From assembly GCF_000026145.1 (NCBI RefSeq), contig NC_009445.1, forward strand, positions 1,240,001 to 1,304,000: a DNA stretch of 64,000 nt. Reading direction: 5' to 3'. The notes under the pieces are model-generated. The model did not search any database. It was not told where the DNA came from and saw only the letters and a list, made by a program, of their open reading frames with translations. Shown piece after piece: positions 48,887 to 57,015 of this stretch; within the stretch, counting starts at the first letter, position 1; every line of letters starts with the position of its first letter. The position numbers and the translations under genes are program-made. This DNA comes from Bradyrhizobium sp. ORS 278. GTDB taxonomy: Bacteria; Pseudomonadota; Alphaproteobacteria; Rhizobiales; Xanthobacteraceae.

Positions 48887-49018
48887 CCGTACAAGTCCGG
48901 CCAGCGGCTGCCGCGCAACAGCGCGGATTTATCCGCGGTCCTGTTTGCTCCGCCACTACGAGAATCATCGGCTGGGGTCTACGATCGTACGTGCTGGCAC
49001 GCTCGAAGATTTTGGCGC

Positions 49019-50569
49019 ATGGCGGACTACGATCTCGCGATCATAGGTGGCGGTCTCAACGGCGTCAGCCTCGCGCGCGACGCGGCGGGTCGAGGTTTGC
49101 GCGTGCTCCTGGTCGAGCAGGGCGATCTCGGCGGTGCTGCATCGTCGGCGACATCGCGACTCGTGCATGGCGACCTCGCCGCGCTGGAGCGGCGGAGCCT
49201 GTTGCGCGTGCGCAGGTCGCTCGCCGAGCGCGACGTGTGGCTGACGATCGCCCCGCATGTGGTGCGCCCGGTTCGCTTTGCGATTCCGGCTCATTCCAAT
49301 GAGCGTCCGCACTGGCAGTTGCGGACCGGACTTTGGCTCTATGACCGGCTCGCGGCACGTCGGCGGTTGCCCGCGGCGTCGACGCTGGATGTGACGCATC
49401 ATCCGATCGGCGACGCGCTGAAGCGCCCGATCGGGACGGCTTTCGAATATTCGGACTGCGTGGTCGACGATTCCCGGCTGGTGGCGCTGACGGCGCTGGA
49501 TGCCGCCGAACGTGGCGCCGCCATCCGGACCGGCGCCCGCTGCATCCGCGCCGACCGCGACCGCCTCTGGCGTCTGGCGATCATCGACCGTGGCCATCGC
49601 CGCATCGTCACGGCTGGCGCGCTCGCCAATGCCGCGGGTGCCTGGAGCGTCTCGACCGCGGAGACGGTGCTGCGCCAGCCGCCGCTGCGCGCCACGGCAA
49701 GGCAGATCAACCAGATCGTGGTGCCCCGCCTGTTCGATGTGGACGCCGTCTACGTGTTCCAGAATTCGGACGGGCGGCTGATCTTCGCCCAACCCTATGC
49801 CGGCGCGTTCACTCTGATCGGCACGGTGGCTCACGGCTTCACGGGCGATCCTGCCGTGGTGACGGTGCCGGCGGCGGATGTGAGCTATCTCTGCAAGGCG
49901 GCCAATCGTTACTTCCGCTCCGACATTCAGCCCGCCGATGTCTTGAGAACCGTTTCCGGCGCCAACATGATGCTGCTGCGCGGGGAAAAGGCTGGGCAGC
50001 CTGAGGCCGTGGTGAGCTTCGATGCCAGCCGCAGCAAAGCGCCGCTCCTGACCATGTGCGGTGGCGATGTGACGACCGTCCGACGTCGCGCCGAGCAGGC
50101 CGTTTCAAGGCTTGCCAGGTTTTTTCCGATGACGCCGCGCTGGACGGCCGGGATGGCGTTGCCGGGAGGCAATTTCGATTGGCAGCATTTTGAGGACCTC
50201 GTCGACGAGGCAGGGGATCGCTGGCGCTTTCTTGGCGAGGCAGAGGCACGCCGCATGGTCGGCGCCTACGGCACCCGCCTGAGCGAGATCCTCGGCGAAG
50301 CCCGGAGCCGGTCGGATCTCGGCCAGGCTTTCGGCGCGCAGCTGACGGAGGCCGAGGTCCGCTATCTCATGACCAAGGAATGGGCGCGGTTTCCCGAGGA
50401 CGTGCTGTGGCGCCGGACCAAGCTCGGCCTCAGCCTCTCGGCAGCCGAGCGCGATGCGCTGGCTGCCTTCATGGCGCAGGCGGGCGCCTCTGGGAGCGCC
50501 GCCCCCCGGCGCGACGGGGACGGGGATAGTCCGGCCCGCGCGGTTGAGCTGCAGTCGATCGGCGGCTAG
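49019..50569 (+). CDS. Divergent GlpD-like FAD-dependent dehydrogenase
   Basis: A 516-residue flavoprotein aligned over its length with aerobic glycerol-3-phosphate dehydrogenase GlpD, including the N-terminal AIIGGGLNGVSLARDAAGRGLRVLLVEQGDLG and the C-terminal YLMTKEWARFPEDVLWRRTKLGL. Several motifs that surround the substrate in GlpD are altered: HGDLAALE (50-57) where E. coli has HGGIRYLE, INQIVVPR (230-237) for KGSHIVVPR, SGANMM (313-318) for SGVRPL, and GGDVTTVR (348-355) for GGKLTTYR. The comparison is from memory of E. coli GlpD. It probably still binds FAD but may use another substrate. It lies 49 bp before an ABC transporter operon. Confidence 0.75.
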   Translation: MADYDLAIIGGGLNGVSLARDAAGRGLRVLLVEQGDLGGAASSATSRLVHGDLAALERRSLLRVRRSLAERDVWLTIAPHVVRPVRFAIPAHSNERPHWQLRTGLWLYDRLAARRRLPAASTLDVTHHPIGDALKRPIGTAFEYSDCVVDDSRLVALTALDAAERGAAIRTGARCIRADRDRLWRLAIIDRGHRRIVTAGALANAAGAWSVSTAETVLRQPPLRATARQINQIVVPRLFDVDAVYVFQNSDGRLIFAQPYAGAFTLIGTVAHGFTGDPAVVTVPAADVSYLCKAANRYFRSDIQPADVLRTVSGANMMLLRGEKAGQPEAVVSFDASRSKAPLLTMCGGDVTTVRRRAEQAVSRLARFFPMTPRWTAGMALPGGNFDWQHFEDLVDEAGDRWRFLGEAEARRMVGAYGTRLSEILGEARSRSDLGQAFGAQLTEAEVRYLMTKEWARFPEDVLWRRTKLGLSLSAAERDALAAFMAQAGASGSAAPRRDGDGDSPARAVELQSIGG

Positions 50570-50618
50570 CTTGCCCTCGCCGCGCCGTTCGGGCCGGCGG
50601 GGTGAATTGACCGGGATC

Positions 50619-51791
50619 ATGGCCGACCACATCGCGACTTCAGAGCCCGCCGCGGAGCCGGCGCTACCACCAGCCCCGGAGCCGCGCCCCGATCCCCAGC
50701 CACCGATCCTGCGGATCGACAATGTCGCGAAGGCCTTCGGCAGCTTTCGCGCCGTCGACGGCGTGTCGCTCGATATCCGCGCCGGCGAGTTCTTCGCCCT
50801 GCTCGGGCCCAGCGGCTGCGGCAAGACCACGCTGCTGCGCATGCTGGCCGGCTTCGAGACGCCGGACGAGGGACGCATCCTTCTGTCCGGCGAGGATATC
50901 GCTCAGCTGCTGCCGCACGAGCGGCCCATCAACATGATGTTCCAGAACTACGCGCTGTTCCCGCATCTGAACGTGCGCGACAACATCGCCTTCGGGCTGA
51001 AGCGCGCCGGCATGCCGCGCGCCGAGATCGCCACGCGCGTGGCCGAGATGGTGGCGCTGGTCCGGCTCGACGGGCTGGAGAAGCGCAAGCCCGACCAGCT
51101 CTCCGGCGGCCAGAAGCAGCGCGTGGCGCTCGCCCGCTCGCTGGCGCGGCGGCCGCAGGTGCTGCTGCTCGACGAGCCGATGGCCGCGCTCGACAAGAAG
51201 CTGCGCGAGAGCACGCAGCTCGAGCTGATGGAGCTGCAGCGCCGGCTCGGCATGACCTTCATCATCGTCACGCACGACCAGGAGGAGGCGATGACGGTGG
51301 CGACCCGGATCGGCGTGATGAACGCCGGCAAGCTCGAGCAGGTCGCGGTGCCACGCCGTCTCTATGAGGAGCCCGCCTCGCGCTGGGTGGCGGAGTTCGT
51401 CGGCGACATCAACATGTTCGAGGGCGAGGTGACCGCTCGGGAGCCGCTTCGGCTGCGGGTTTCGACCGCTCATGCGGGTGAGCTCGTCGCGGCGCAGCCG
51501 GTCGTTCCGATTACCGAGAGCAAGGTCGCGGTCGCAATCCGTCCCGAGAAGATTCGCCTTGCGCTCCGCCGCCCTGCTGCCGACGCCGCGGGGATCAATT
51601 GCGTCCAGGGGGCGATTTCCGATGCGAGCTATCTCGGCGGCAAGACCGTGTACAAGATCAGGCTCGATGGCGGCGCCGTGCTGCACGCCTCACAGGCCAA
51701 CACGGCGCGGCTCGACGCCGACGGCTATGGTCTGAATCAGCGCGTCGTGGCCTGGTTCACGCCCGATGATTGCGTGGTGCTGGAGCGATGA
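50619..51791 (+). CDS. potG: Polyamine-type ABC transporter ATP-binding protein
   Basis: A 390-residue ATPase of the PotA/PotG family. The N-terminal Ala/Pro-rich 27 residues are followed by LLGPSGCGKTTLLRML (Walker A), MMFQNYALFPHLNVRDNIAFGLKR (Q-loop), DQLSGGQKQRVALARSLA (signature), VLLLDEPMAAL (Walker B) and IIVTHDQEEAMTV (switch His). The C-terminal TOBE region (VAVAIRPEKIRLAL) completes the family layout. Start 50619 has a weak purine run upstream; a longer frame from 50454 overlaps the GlpD-like gene. It is coupled to the permease gene by ATGA. Polyamine is inferred from similarity only. Confidence 0.88.
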   Translation: MADHIATSEPAAEPALPPAPEPRPDPQPPILRIDNVAKAFGSFRAVDGVSLDIRAGEFFALLGPSGCGKTTLLRMLAGFETPDEGRILLSGEDIAQLLPHERPINMMFQNYALFPHLNVRDNIAFGLKRAGMPRAEIATRVAEMVALVRLDGLEKRKPDQLSGGQKQRVALARSLARRPQVLLLDEPMAALDKKLRESTQLELMELQRRLGMTFIIVTHDQEEAMTVATRIGVMNAGKLEQVAVPRRLYEEPASRWVAEFVGDINMFEGEVTAREPLRLRVSTAHAGELVAAQPVVPITESKVAVAIRPEKIRLALRRPAADAAGINCVQGAISDASYLGGKTVYKIRLDGGAVLHASQANTARLDADGYGLNQRVVAWFTPDDCVVLER

Positions 51792-52702
51792 GCGCGCGCC
51801 GTATCTTCTCGCGACCGGCGCGCTTTGCTGCGATCGCCCCCTATGTCTGGATGGTCCTGTTCTTCCTGGTGCCGTTCGCCTTCGTCCTCAAGATCAGCCT
51901 GTCGCAGACCGCGATAGCGCAGCCGCCCTACACGCCGGTCTTCTCGTGGGCGGACGGCTTGTCGTCACTGCGTGATGCCTTCGCGGCGCTGTCGTTCGAC
52001 AATTTCCGGCTGCTGCTGTCGGACGATCTATATCTCTCGTCCTATCTGCGCAGCGTCGTCGTCGCGCTGACGTCGACGGCGGTCTTGCTGCTGATCGGCT
52101 ATCCCATCGCCTACGGCATGGCGCGGCTGCCGAAGCGCTGGCAGGGCGTGGCGATGATGCTGGTCATCGTGCCGTTCTGGACCTCGTTCCTGATCCGCAT
52201 CTATGCCTGGGTCAACATCCTCCAGCATGACGGCCTGCTCAACCAGATCCTGCTCGCGCTGCACATTGTGTCTGCGCCAGTCGTATGGCTGTCGACCGAC
52301 AGCGCGATGTATGTCGGCATCGTCTACTCCTATCTGCCGTTCATGATCCTGCCGCTGTTCGCGACGCTCACCAAGCTGGAGCCGGCGCTGGAGGAGGCGT
52401 CCGCCGATCTCGGCGCGACGCCGCGCGAGACCTTCTGGCTGGTCACCTTCCCGCTGTCATTGCCCGGCGTTGGCGCCGGTGCGCTGTTGTGCTTCATCCC
52501 GATCGTGGGCGAGTTCGTCATTCCCGATCTCCTCGCCGGCTCGAAGTCGCTGATGATCGGCCAGACCCTGTGGCTTGAGTTCTTCACGAATAAGGACTGG
52601 CCGGTGGCCTCGAGCATCGCCGTGGTGCTGTTGGCCGTGCTGCTGTTGCCGCTGCTGCTCTACGACCGGCTGCAGCGCCGGCAGTTGGAGGAGAGCCGGT
52701 GA
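51788..52702 (+). CDS. potH: Polyamine-type ABC transporter permease (PotH/PotB-like)
   Basis: A 304-residue permease with about six helices. The conserved cytoplasmic EAA loop is LEEASADLGATPRETFWLVTFPLSLPGV, near residue 205, where it touches the ATPase. The N-terminal helix (YVWMVLFFLVPFAFVLKISLS) and a loop on the periplasmic side are typical of PotB/PotH. The ATG at 51788 overlaps the ATPase stop. It is the first of two permeases, but the second is 370 bp downstream, across a palindromic element. Confidence 0.88.
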   Translation: MSARRIFSRPARFAAIAPYVWMVLFFLVPFAFVLKISLSQTAIAQPPYTPVFSWADGLSSLRDAFAALSFDNFRLLLSDDLYLSSYLRSVVVALTSTAVLLLIGYPIAYGMARLPKRWQGVAMMLVIVPFWTSFLIRIYAWVNILQHDGLLNQILLALHIVSAPVVWLSTDSAMYVGIVYSYLPFMILPLFATLTKLEPALEEASADLGATPRETFWLVTFPLSLPGVGAGALLCFIPIVGEFVIPDLLAGSKSLMIGQTLWLEFFTNKDWPVASSIAVVLLAVLLLPLLLYDRLQRRQLEESR

Positions 52703-53071
52703 TGGAGGGTGCGCTCCCTATGCTCGCTCCGCCGCTCACCCGCTTCTGCAGGGCAGGGCTGTCACATTTGGAAATGCGGAGCTGTCCCGCCGAACCATCC
52801 TGCCGATTGATTACCTCGTCATGCCCGGGCTTGTCCCGCCTGCGCGGCCGAAGCCGCTTCGGCGCGGCGAAGGCCCGGGCATCCACGTCGTTCTCAGCAT
52901 GCTGGACGACATGGATGGCCGGGACAAGCCTGGCTGTGACGACGTGGAGAGAGACGGAAACAAGATTACGATCGTCAAATGCGATAGCCCTGGAAGGGAG
53001 GGGCGTCCACAGCCGAGGCTGCTTAGAGTCTTACTTCAAGCTGCGGCCTGCTTCGCAGGAGTTGGCCGCGC
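52703..53071. other. Noncoding gap between two permease genes
   Basis: This 369-bp stretch splits a transport operon that is usually tight. I find no gene in it; open frames read across palindromes and have no family features. It contains the MITE-like element at 52754-52992 and, near its end, AGGAG (53057-53061), the ribosome binding site of the second permease. Confidence 0.6.
52754..52992. repeat. MITE-like palindromic element inside the transporter operon
   Basis: CAGGGCTGTCACATTTG (52754-52770) and CAAATGCGATAGCCCTG (52976-52992) are inverted repeats matching at 15 of 17 positions and would bound a 239-bp element. Inside it lie imperfect arms (52817-52838 with 52920-52941, about 18 of 22 matching) of the form CGTCATGCCCGGGCTTGTCCCG, and a further palindrome at 52846-52867 (CCGAAG and its complement). 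No transposase is encoded, so it would be a non-autonomous or REP-like element. Confidence 0.5.
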
Positions 53072-53884
53072 ATGCCTAAGCCCTCCCGCCTGTCCCGTTT
53101 CAACGTCGCCTCGCTGACGCTCGGGCTCGCCTTCCTGTATCTGCCGATCCTGATCCTGGTGATCTACTCGTTCAACGCCTCGCGGCTGGTGACGGTGTGG
53201 GGCGGCTGGTCGCTGCGCTGGTATCATGAGTTCTTCAACGACCGGGCGATGATCGACGCGGCCTGGATGAGCCTGGGCGTCGGCGCCACTTCGGCCACGT
53301 TGGCGACGGTGCTCGGCACGCTGGCGGCGGTGGCGCTGTCGCGCGGCCAGGCATTCCGCGGCCGCATCCTGTTCTCCGGCATGCTGTATGCGCCGCTAGT
53401 CATGCCCGAGGTGATCACCGGCCTGTCGCTGCTCCTGCTGTTCGTCGCACTGAGCGCCGAGCGCGGCTTCTGGACGGTGACCATCGCGCACACGACGCTG
53501 ACGATGTGCTTCGTCGCCGTGGTCGTGCAGTCGCGACTGGTGTCGCTCGACCGCAGCCTGGAGGAGGCGGCCATGGATCTCGGCTGCGATCCCTTCCGCG
53601 CCTTCGTCATGGTGACCTTGCCGCTGATCGCGCCGGCGGTGGTGGCGGGGTGGATGCTGGCCTTCACGCTGTCACTCGACGATCTCGTGATCGCGAGCTT
53701 CACCACGGGGCCGGGGTCGGCGACCTTGCCGATCCGGATCTATTCCGAGGTGAGGCTCGGGGTGAAGCCGGAGATCAACGCGATCTGCACGCTGGTCATC
53801 GGGCTCATCGCGGTGGTCATCGTGGTCGCGTCCCTGGCGTCGAAGCTGTCGAGCGACCGCGGCGAGAGCGCGGCGCCGCTTTAG
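53072..53884 (+). CDS. potI: Polyamine-type ABC transporter permease (PotI/PotC-like)
   Basis: A 270-residue permease with about six helices. FNVASLTLGLAFLYLPILILVIYSFNASRL starts the first helix, as in PotC/PotI. The EAA loop is LEEAAMDLGCDPFRAFVMVTLPLIAPAVVAGWMLAFTLSLDDLVIASFTTGPG, ending in the SLDD motif of the family. The ATG at 53072 has AGGAG ten bases upstream. A substrate-binding protein gene, expected in such operons, is not found before or after the three genes. Confidence 0.88.
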   Translation: MPKPSRLSRFNVASLTLGLAFLYLPILILVIYSFNASRLVTVWGGWSLRWYHEFFNDRAMIDAAWMSLGVGATSATLATVLGTLAAVALSRGQAFRGRILFSGMLYAPLVMPEVITGLSLLLLFVALSAERGFWTVTIAHTTLTMCFVAVVVQSRLVSLDRSLEEAAMDLGCDPFRAFVMVTLPLIAPAVVAGWMLAFTLSLDDLVIASFTTGPGSATLPIRIYSEVRLGVKPEINAICTLVIGLIAVVIVVASLASKLSSDRGESAAPL

Positions 53885-53890
53885 AAGCCA

Positions 53891-53961
53891 TCATTGCGAG
53901 CGCAGCGAAGCAATCCAGAGTCCTTGGGCGGCCCTGGATTGCTTCGCTGCGCTCGCAATGA
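53891..53961. repeat. Long perfect palindrome after the PotI-like gene
   Basis: Two 28-bp arms pair perfectly: 53891-53918 and 53934-53961, containing TTGCGAGCGCAGCGAAGC and its complement, with a 15-nt loop. It begins seven bases after the stop codon. The sequence type is a dispersed palindrome family of bradyrhizobia, as I recall. It could end transcription and protect the 3' end. Confidence 0.75.
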
Positions 53962-53991
53962 CGGAGATGTCCTGAGAGCGCCACCCCACCA

Positions 53992-54100
53992 CAGCTGTCA
54001 TCGCCCGGCTTGACCTGGCGATCCAGTACGCCGAGACGCCTGTGAGTCCATCGAGGGGCTGCGGCGTACTGGATGCCCGCCTGCGCGGGCATGACAGCTG
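53992..54100. repeat. Nested palindromic intergenic element
   Basis: CAGCTGTCAT (53992-54001) pairs with ATGACAGCTG (54091-54100), and ATCCAGTACGCCG (54021-54033) pairs with CGGCGTACTGGAT (54062-54074). A further hairpin, GCCCGC with GCGGGC (54075-54090), lies between. This gives a branched fold in the 289-bp gap between the PotI-like gene and the hydrolase, beside the palindrome at 53891-53961. Confidence 0.65.
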
Positions 54101-54173
54101 AGGTTGTGGCGCCTTGCTCCGTCCTCACGAATGGAGCTCACCAAGATGACCGAGAATGCTGTGGCGGCGTCGA

Positions 54174-55160
54174 TTAACGCGTAAACAGCTTCAAGGCGGC
54201 CGCGACGACCGTGCGATGAACCTTCCCGCGATCCACTGATGCCGGATCGACGCAACTGGCCGGATCGGAACTGCGGCCGAGTTCGGTGCTCTCCGGCAGG
54301 AATACGTAGTGCCCGGCGTCATCAGCGACGACATCGAAGGCGCTGTCCGGCAATCGCTCGTGCAGCCAACGTGCCGAGGGCAGCAGCGCATCGGCGCCGC
54401 CGACCATGATGTGCGTCGGCACGTTGATCGCGGCCACGCTCTCCTCGGAGAAGCCCTGCACAGACCGGCCTGGCGCCAGCAGCAGCGCCGCCTTGATGCG
54501 GCGATCATGATACGACGCCGACATCCGCGCCCAGGAGTCACGAAACACCGGGCTTTGCTCCATCAGCCGCGGCAGATGATCGACGAGATCCGGAAACTCG
54601 CGCGGGCCGCGGCCGAGATTGGCGCCGGGCGCGAACGGCGAGCGGATCATGATGGCGCCGAGCAGGGCGGTGGCGGTAACGCCGCCGAGCGAATAGCCGA
54701 CGGCGAAGATGCGATCGGGATCGATGCGGCTGGCGAAGCCGGGATCAGCGACGATATCGTCAATCAGCAGGGAGATGTCGCGCGGCCGCTCCCACGAGCA
54801 CAGGAAGGCCTCGGCGCGGTAAGGCTCGGCATTGCTGTTGCCGTGATGATTGACGGCGACCGCGATGAAGCCCTGCGCAGCCAGTGCGCGGGCGAGCCAT
54901 TCGAAGTGCAAGCCATTGCAGCCGGTGCCGTGCGAGTAGACCACCAGCGGATACAGTCCATCCGCGGCGAGCGGCCCATCCAGAGCCGCAGGTCCGGCCT
55001 TGAACCAGCCGTGCGGCCATGGGGCGACCGGAAGCGTTGTTTCGGCCGTGCCATCCTTGGCCGGATACCAGGCAAACCAGTCGATGGGGCGCGGCCCATC
55101 GCCATTCCAGTTCGGCCGCGCGGCATCCGTGAAGCGGCCGTGGCGAAATCCGATGGGCAT
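54174..55160 (-). CDS. Dienelactone hydrolase-like alpha/beta hydrolase
   Basis: A 328-residue alpha/beta hydrolase. The oxyanion region is YPLVVYSHGTGCNGLHFEWLARALAAQGF and the nucleophile elbow FAVGYSLGGVTATALLG; the acid is in IMVGGADALLPS and the His in DDAGHYVFLPES. No signal peptide is obvious. The substrate is unknown. The start is the ATG at 55160 (or GTG at 55163), five to eight bases after the stop of the permease gene, so it is the last gene of the importer operon and its substrate may be linked to the transported sugar or polyol. Confidence 0.72.
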   Translation of the reverse strand: MPIGFRHGRFTDAARPNWNGDGPRPIDWFAWYPAKDGTAETTLPVAPWPHGWFKAGPAALDGPLAADGLYPLVVYSHGTGCNGLHFEWLARALAAQGFIAVAVNHHGNSNAEPYRAEAFLCSWERPRDISLLIDDIVADPGFASRIDPDRIFAVGYSLGGVTATALLGAIMIRSPFAPGANLGRGPREFPDLVDHLPRLMEQSPVFRDSWARMSASYHDRRIKAALLLAPGRSVQGFSEESVAAINVPTHIMVGGADALLPSARWLHERLPDSAFDVVADDAGHYVFLPESTELGRSSDPASCVDPASVDRGKVHRTVVAAALKLFTR

Positions 55161-55167
55161 CACGCCG

Positions 55168-56019
55168 TCACGACTTCACGGCGCCGGCGGTGAGGCCGCC
55201 CACCATGTAGCGCTTGAAGGCGTAGTACACCGCGGCGGGCGGCAGCGCGTAGATGAAGCCGGTGGTCATCAGCAGCTCCCACGGCGAATCGTCGGCGGCG
55301 AGGAAGTTGCCGAGCGCCACGGGAAGGGTGATCGCCTTGTCATTCGACAGCAGCAGGAACGCGTAGAGATATTCGTTCCAGGCCAGCAGCACCGCATAGG
55401 TGCCGATCGCGACCAGCGACGGCATCATCAGCGGCACGTAGACCAGGCGGAAGATCTGCAACGGGCTCGCGCCATCCATGACGGCGGCTTCGTCGAGCTC
55501 GACCGGCAGCTTGTCGGACGCCTGCTTCAGCACCCAGATCGCGTAGGGCGAGGCGATCGTGACCATCGCCAGGATCAGCGACCAGTCATTGTTGAGCAGG
55601 CCGTATTTGCCCATCGTGCGATACATCGGCACCGCGAGGAACGCGGCCGGGATGAAATAGGTGAACAGCGCGAGGTTCATCACCACGCGGCTGCCCGGCA
55701 CGCGCAGGCGCGAGATCGCATAGGCGGCGCAGGTCGCGATGATCAGGGTCAGCGCGCCGACGGCGGCGGCGATGATTACGGAGTTGCCGAACTGGATCCA
55801 GAAGTCGCGCAGGAAGTAATGCTGCTGGTGAAACACGATCGAAAAATTGTGCAAGGTCGGGTGGTCCGGCCACAGCTTGCCCGAGAACGCGTCCTCCTTG
55901 GGCGAGATCGCGAACAGGAACATGTGATAGATCGGGATCATCGTCCAGATGAAGACGGGAATGCCGATCAAGAGCAGCCGGGCCTCGGTGCCGACCTCGC
56001 GGAGGGTAGGGAGCTTCAT
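55168..56019 (-). CDS. Carbohydrate ABC transporter permease (MalG-like)
   Basis: A 283-residue permease with about six helices. FLFAISPKEDAFSGKLWPDHPTLHNFS is a typical early periplasmic loop, and the EAA loop is LDEAAVMDGASPLQIFRLVYVPLMMPSLVAIGTYAVLLAWNEYLYA, as in MalG-type CUT1 permeases. The ATG at 56019 overlaps the upstream permease stop by four bases (ATGA). A substrate cannot be named. The operon order is binding protein, two permeases, hydrolase. Confidence 0.88.
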   Translation of the reverse strand: MKLPTLREVGTEARLLLIGIPVFIWTMIPIYHMFLFAISPKEDAFSGKLWPDHPTLHNFSIVFHQQHYFLRDFWIQFGNSVIIAAAVGALTLIIATCAAYAISRLRVPGSRVVMNLALFTYFIPAAFLAVPMYRTMGKYGLLNNDWSLILAMVTIASPYAIWVLKQASDKLPVELDEAAVMDGASPLQIFRLVYVPLMMPSLVAIGTYAVLLAWNEYLYAFLLLSNDKAITLPVALGNFLAADDSPWELLMTTGFIYALPPAAVYYAFKRYMVGGLTAGAVKS

Positions 56020-56891
56020 CGCGACAACCGCTTCATCATGAAATAGACCAGGGGGAGCACCAGCGGCATCGCGCAGACGATCGAAGCCATCGCGAGGCTG
56101 AGCTGATCGAGCCTGAGATAGCGGATGCCGAGCGTCGACAGCACGTGAGTGAGATCGGCCGGGCCGCCGCCGGTCAAGAGATACACGCTGTTGAAGTCGC
56201 CGAGCGTCCAGATCATCGAGAGCAGCGTGCAGGTGATGTAGAGCGTCTGCATCGATGGCCAGGTGATGTAGCGGAACTTCTGCATCCAGGTGGCGCCGTC
56301 GACCTCGGCGGCCTCGAACAGGTCCTGCGAGATCGCGAGACGCCCCGTCATCAGGATCAATGTCCAGAACGGCAGCGACTTCCAGATGTGCATGCCGATG
56401 GCCATCGCGAGTGCCACCGTCGGGTCGTTCAGCCAGTTCGGGCCGTCCTCGCCGGTGAACTTGAAGATCAACTGGTTCACCACGCCCCATTCGGGATTGA
56501 GCATGAAGCGAACCGACAGGATGGTCGGGATCGACGGCACCGCCCAGGGCAGGATGAAGATCACCGACAGCCATTTGATCCAGCCGCGCTGCTGCACGAA
56601 GAAGCCGGACAAAAACAGCGCGATCAGCATCTTCAGATTGATGCCGACCAAGAGGAAGATCAGCGTGTTGACGGCGGCGCGCGCGAAGATCGGATCATTG
56701 AACAGCGCGACATAGCTCGCCGGATCGCGCGCCAGCCACAGGCCGTAACCGACGGGATAGACGACGAAGGCCAGGAAGACGAGCAGATAGGGCGCCAGCA
56801 TCACGACGCCCCACACCTGAGGCGGGGTCAGGCGCGCCGGTCGTGGTGCCTCCGCGAGGGCGGGATCGGAAGCTGAGAGCGTGATCGCCAT
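56016..56891 (-). CDS. Carbohydrate ABC transporter permease (MalF-like)
   Basis: A 291-residue permease with about six helices: LTPPQVWGVVMLAPYLLVFLAFVVYPVGYGLWL starts the first, and the EAA loop is LFEAAEVDGATWMQKFRYITWPSMQTLYITCTL, diagnostic of MalF-type CUT1 permeases. It follows the solute-binding protein gene after a 124-bp gap that carries a perfect hairpin, and overlaps the MalG-like gene. Confidence 0.88.
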   Translation of the reverse strand: MAITLSASDPALAEAPRPARLTPPQVWGVVMLAPYLLVFLAFVVYPVGYGLWLARDPASYVALFNDPIFARAAVNTLIFLLVGINLKMLIALFLSGFFVQQRGWIKWLSVIFILPWAVPSIPTILSVRFMLNPEWGVVNQLIFKFTGEDGPNWLNDPTVALAMAIGMHIWKSLPFWTLILMTGRLAISQDLFEAAEVDGATWMQKFRYITWPSMQTLYITCTLLSMIWTLGDFNSVYLLTGGGPADLTHVLSTLGIRYLRLDQLSLAMASIVCAMPLVLPLVYFMMKRLSR

Positions 56892-56941
56892 GGTGTTTCT
56901 CTTGGTGTCTCTCTTGGTCGTCTCGTCCCGTCGATAACGAA

Positions 56942-56964
56942 CCGGCCGCAGCTTCTGCGGCCGG
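56942..56964 (-). other. Intercistronic hairpin between binding protein and permease genes
   Basis: CCGGCCGCAG (56942-56951) pairs perfectly with CTGCGGCCGG (56955-56964) with a 3-nt loop, 52 bp past the stop of the solute-binding protein gene. On the transcribed strand no T-run follows. Such hairpins often protect the upstream mRNA and raise binding-protein levels over permease levels; it may also attenuate. Confidence 0.6.
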
Positions 56965-57015
56965 CAGTCTTTGTCGTTGTCAGAGCGTCAGGCTAGTGCA
57001 TCGCGATGCGAGAGA

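Noticed and set aside
52699..53079. Small frames between the two permease genes
   Set aside because: They run across the inverted repeats of a noncoding element and show no protein-like features.
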